In this document: positions 3,953-5,392 of the stretch, piece after piece
Layout of the letters: the number at the start of each line of letters is the position of its first letter
Position numbering within the stretch: the stretch's first letter is position 1
Assembly: GCA_004556565.1 (NCBI GenBank)
Contig: SFGN01000182.1
Location: forward strand, 1 to 5,392
Origin: Lachnospiraceae bacterium
GTDB taxonomy: Bacteria > Bacillota_A > Clostridia > Lachnospirales > Lachnospiraceae
Reading direction: 5' to 3'
DNA length: 5,392 bases
Notes under the pieces: model-generated
The model's input: only the letters and a program-made list of their open reading frames with translations
What the model was told of the DNA's origin: nothing
Databases searched by the model: none
Program-made: the position numbers and the translations under genes

Positions 3953-5317
3953 ATGGCTGTTACAGGCTTTTGGCCTGTGTTCAAAAATCTGAAGGCCACG
4001 CTGGACTACGCTGACAATCCCTACAAGACCACCGCACCGGAATATATGGACGAGGATTTGTATGCTGCCCTGCGTTACGCAGAGAACGATGATAAAACCG
4101 ACCGCAAGATGTTTGTCGGCGGTATCAACTGCTCGGCGCAGAACGCCTACGCCGAGATGATCGCCGTACAGCGGCGATTCGGTCTGCGTGGCAAGGTGGT
4201 GGGCTACCACGGCATTCAGAGCTTTCGTGAGGGCGAGGTCACGCCGGAGCAGGCGTTTGCCATTGGCAAGGAGACAGCACGGCGGATGTGGGGCGACCGG
4301 TATCAGGTGCTCGTTACCGTCCACCTGAACACCGACAATGTGCATTGCCATTTTGTTGTGAATCCCGTGTCCTTCAAGGACGGTGCAAAATTTCAGAACA
4401 AAATCGGCGCTCACAAGGAGCTTCGCCGTGTGTCGGATGAGATATGCCGGGAGCACGGCTTATCTGTTCTTGAAAACAGCAATTTTTACGGTGGTAATAA
4501 AAAGGAATATTGGCGGCACAAAGTAGGAAAGAAAACACACCGGGACTATCTCCGTGAGGATGTGGAATATTGCCTGACTTTTGCAACCTCTCCGAGAGAA
4601 TTTGAAAGCCGGTTATATGCGCTTGGATATACGCTTGACCCTGTGCGCTTTTCGGTCAAGGCACAGCACTGGGAGCGTGCCGTGCGGCTGAGCGGCATCG
4701 GCTTTTCCAAAGATCGTGTCAACGCACAGCTACGGCAGAACGCCGAAAATCGGTATCGGCTATTCACCTTGGAATACCGACCGCCGTACAAGCCGAAGAA
4801 ATTCCCGCTGGAGGACGAACTGCGAAAGCTGGATTTCTCTATTGAACACAGCTATGACACCGCCGTCGTTTTGGTGGATACGGTGTTTTATCTTGTCATA
4901 ACGGCGATCCAAATCGTAGCCGAGCTTGCCGATGTAATGCTGCTGTCGCCGGATCTGCGGGCGGCGGAAAAGGATTTGAAGGAGCTGGTTGCCGACTATC
5001 ACTTCTTACAGGAGCACGGTATCCATACGACAGCCGACCTGCAAGCAAATATTGAGCAATCCAAATCAGAACTGTCCGCCTTGGAGCGTGAGCGCAGCGA
5101 CATCAGCAATAGCATCCGTCGCCCCAAGTCGCCGGAGGAACAGGCGCAAAACAAGGAACGCCGCAAGGCTATCGGCAAACAAATGAAGCCTGTTCGTGAA
5201 AGGCTTCGCCGTGCGGAGAAAATTCTCAAAAAGTCTCCGCATTTATATGAATTATTAAAACAAGAGCACGAGCTTGAGAGAAAAGCCCGTGCGAGATATT
5301 TAGATAGGAGTAGATGA
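3953..5317 (+). CDS. Relaxase / mobilization nuclease (MobA/VirD2-like)
   Basis: This 454-residue HUH endonuclease would nick oriT, attach covalently to the 5' end and pilot the strand during conjugative transfer. The likely nucleophile is Tyr19 in LDYADNPYKT. YHGIQSF (85-91) with GEVTPEQA (94-101) is a typical relaxase segment. HLNTDNVHCH (124-133) supplies the metal-binding histidine motif (H124, H131, H133, with D128). This is the pattern of the PF03432 relaxase domain, probably MOBP class. The nuclease domain covers about 1-200. Next come a hydrophobic stretch (about 303-331) and a charged helical, coiled-coil-like tail (about 336-450). The start is ATG at 3953, 6 nt after the mobC-like stop, with AAGGGG upstream inside that gene. 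No frameshift or missing motif is seen. Transfer would need a coupling protein and secretion channel not in the window. Confidence 0.93.
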   Translation: MAVTGFWPVFKNLKATLDYADNPYKTTAPEYMDEDLYAALRYAENDDKTDRKMFVGGINCSAQNAYAEMIAVQRRFGLRGKVVGYHGIQSFREGEVTPEQAFAIGKETARRMWGDRYQVLVTVHLNTDNVHCHFVVNPVSFKDGAKFQNKIGAHKELRRVSDEICREHGLSVLENSNFYGGNKKEYWRHKVGKKTHRDYLREDVEYCLTFATSPREFESRLYALGYTLDPVRFSVKAQHWERAVRLSGIGFSKDRVNAQLRQNAENRYRLFTLEYRPPYKPKKFPLEDELRKLDFSIEHSYDTAVVLVDTVFYLVITAIQIVAELADVMLLSPDLRAAEKDLKELVADYHFLQEHGIHTTADLQANIEQSKSELSALERERSDISNSIRRPKSPEEQAQNKERRKAIGKQMKPVRERLRRAEKILKKSPHLYELLKQEHELERKARARYLDRSR

Positions 5318-5319
5318 AA

Positions 5320-5392
5320 ATGAAAAATACTATGAAAAAACCGGTAAATATTCCGGTTTCAAGACTTCGCCCGTTTGAGGGGCATCCGTTCA
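5320..5392 (+). CDS. ParB-like protein, N-terminal part (runs off right edge)
   Basis: The first codons read MKNTMKKPVNIPVSRLRPFE followed by GHPF, and stay open to the window edge. The segment IPVSRLRPFEGHPF matches the start of the ParB/Spo0J N-terminal nuclease-like domain (typically an I-x-x-L-x-P-x-x-x-P-F pattern). The family binds centromere-like sites and CTP for partition, and on mobile elements sometimes acts in regulation. GGAG at 5307-5310 is 9 nt before the ATG at 5320. An in-frame ATG at 5314 overlaps the relaxase stop as ATGA but is only 3 nt from the ribosome binding site, so it is a second choice. Either start implies translational coupling to the relaxase. The catalytic and DNA-binding parts are beyond the window. 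Confidence 0.75.
   Translation, partial: MKNTMKKPVNIPVSRLRPFEGHPF

Noticed and set aside
3869..4456. 195-codon minus-strand open frame opposite the relaxase
   Set aside because: It is the complement of the conserved relaxase nuclease domain, so its openness reflects codon bias of the real gene.
1..5392. Search for CRISPR arrays, tRNA genes, insertion sequences, integrase genes and attachment sites
   Set aside because: No regularly spaced repeats, cloverleaf, transposase or recombinase motif was seen. Attachment sites cannot be judged without the flanks.

Overview
The window looks like part of a conjugative or mobilizable element (or a mobilization plasmid) from a low-to-mid-GC Clostridia bacterium, such as Oscillospiraceae or Lachnospiraceae. 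The signs are strong GGAG-type ribosome binding sites, sigma-A-like promoters, a MobC/relaxase/ParB-type cassette of the kind found in gut Firmicutes elements, and a sigma-like plus zinc-finger gene pair of the type carried by such elements. The organism assignment is inference; no rRNA or housekeeping marker is present. There is no tRNA, CRISPR array, insertion sequence or integrase in the window, and no attachment site was recognised.

Layout. (1) Positions 1-288, minus strand: the first 96 codons of a secreted protein with a clear signal peptide, running off the left edge, with a plausible promoter at 376-405. (2) Positions 461-550, minus strand: a 29-codon remnant of a small Cro/C1-type helix-turn-helix regulator, preceded by an inverted repeat at 568-591. 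(3) Positions 681-3154, minus strand: a two-gene operon. A sigma-A promoter (3126-3154) drives a zinc-finger protein of DUF6076 type (1879-3021), which overlaps by 10 nt a sigma-70-like protein with an unusual region 4 (743-1888). A long stem-loop at 681-730 follows. (4) Positions 3155-3670, plus strand: a leader of about 500 nt with no convincing large gene. It holds a strong intrinsic terminator (3250-3281), a very strong ribosome binding site with a tiny ORF (about 3309-3401), and a run of at least six inverted repeats (3399-3648), the best candidate for the origin of transfer. (5) Positions 3671-5392, plus strand: a tightly packed operon of a MobC-like ribbon-helix-helix accessory protein, a HUH relaxase, and the start of a ParB-like protein overlapping the relaxase stop.

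How the parts may work together. The ribbon-helix-helix protein and relaxase would form the relaxosome on the structured leader just upstream and nick one strand for transfer. The ParB-like protein may help maintain or regulate the element. The divergently transcribed DUF6076/sigma-like pair probably provides element-specific transcriptional control; this is inferred from domain resemblance and position. The least described parts are the sigma-like protein (interrupted region 4 plus an extra C-terminal domain), its zinc-finger partner, and the terminator/small-ORF/hairpin leader ahead of the mobilization genes.
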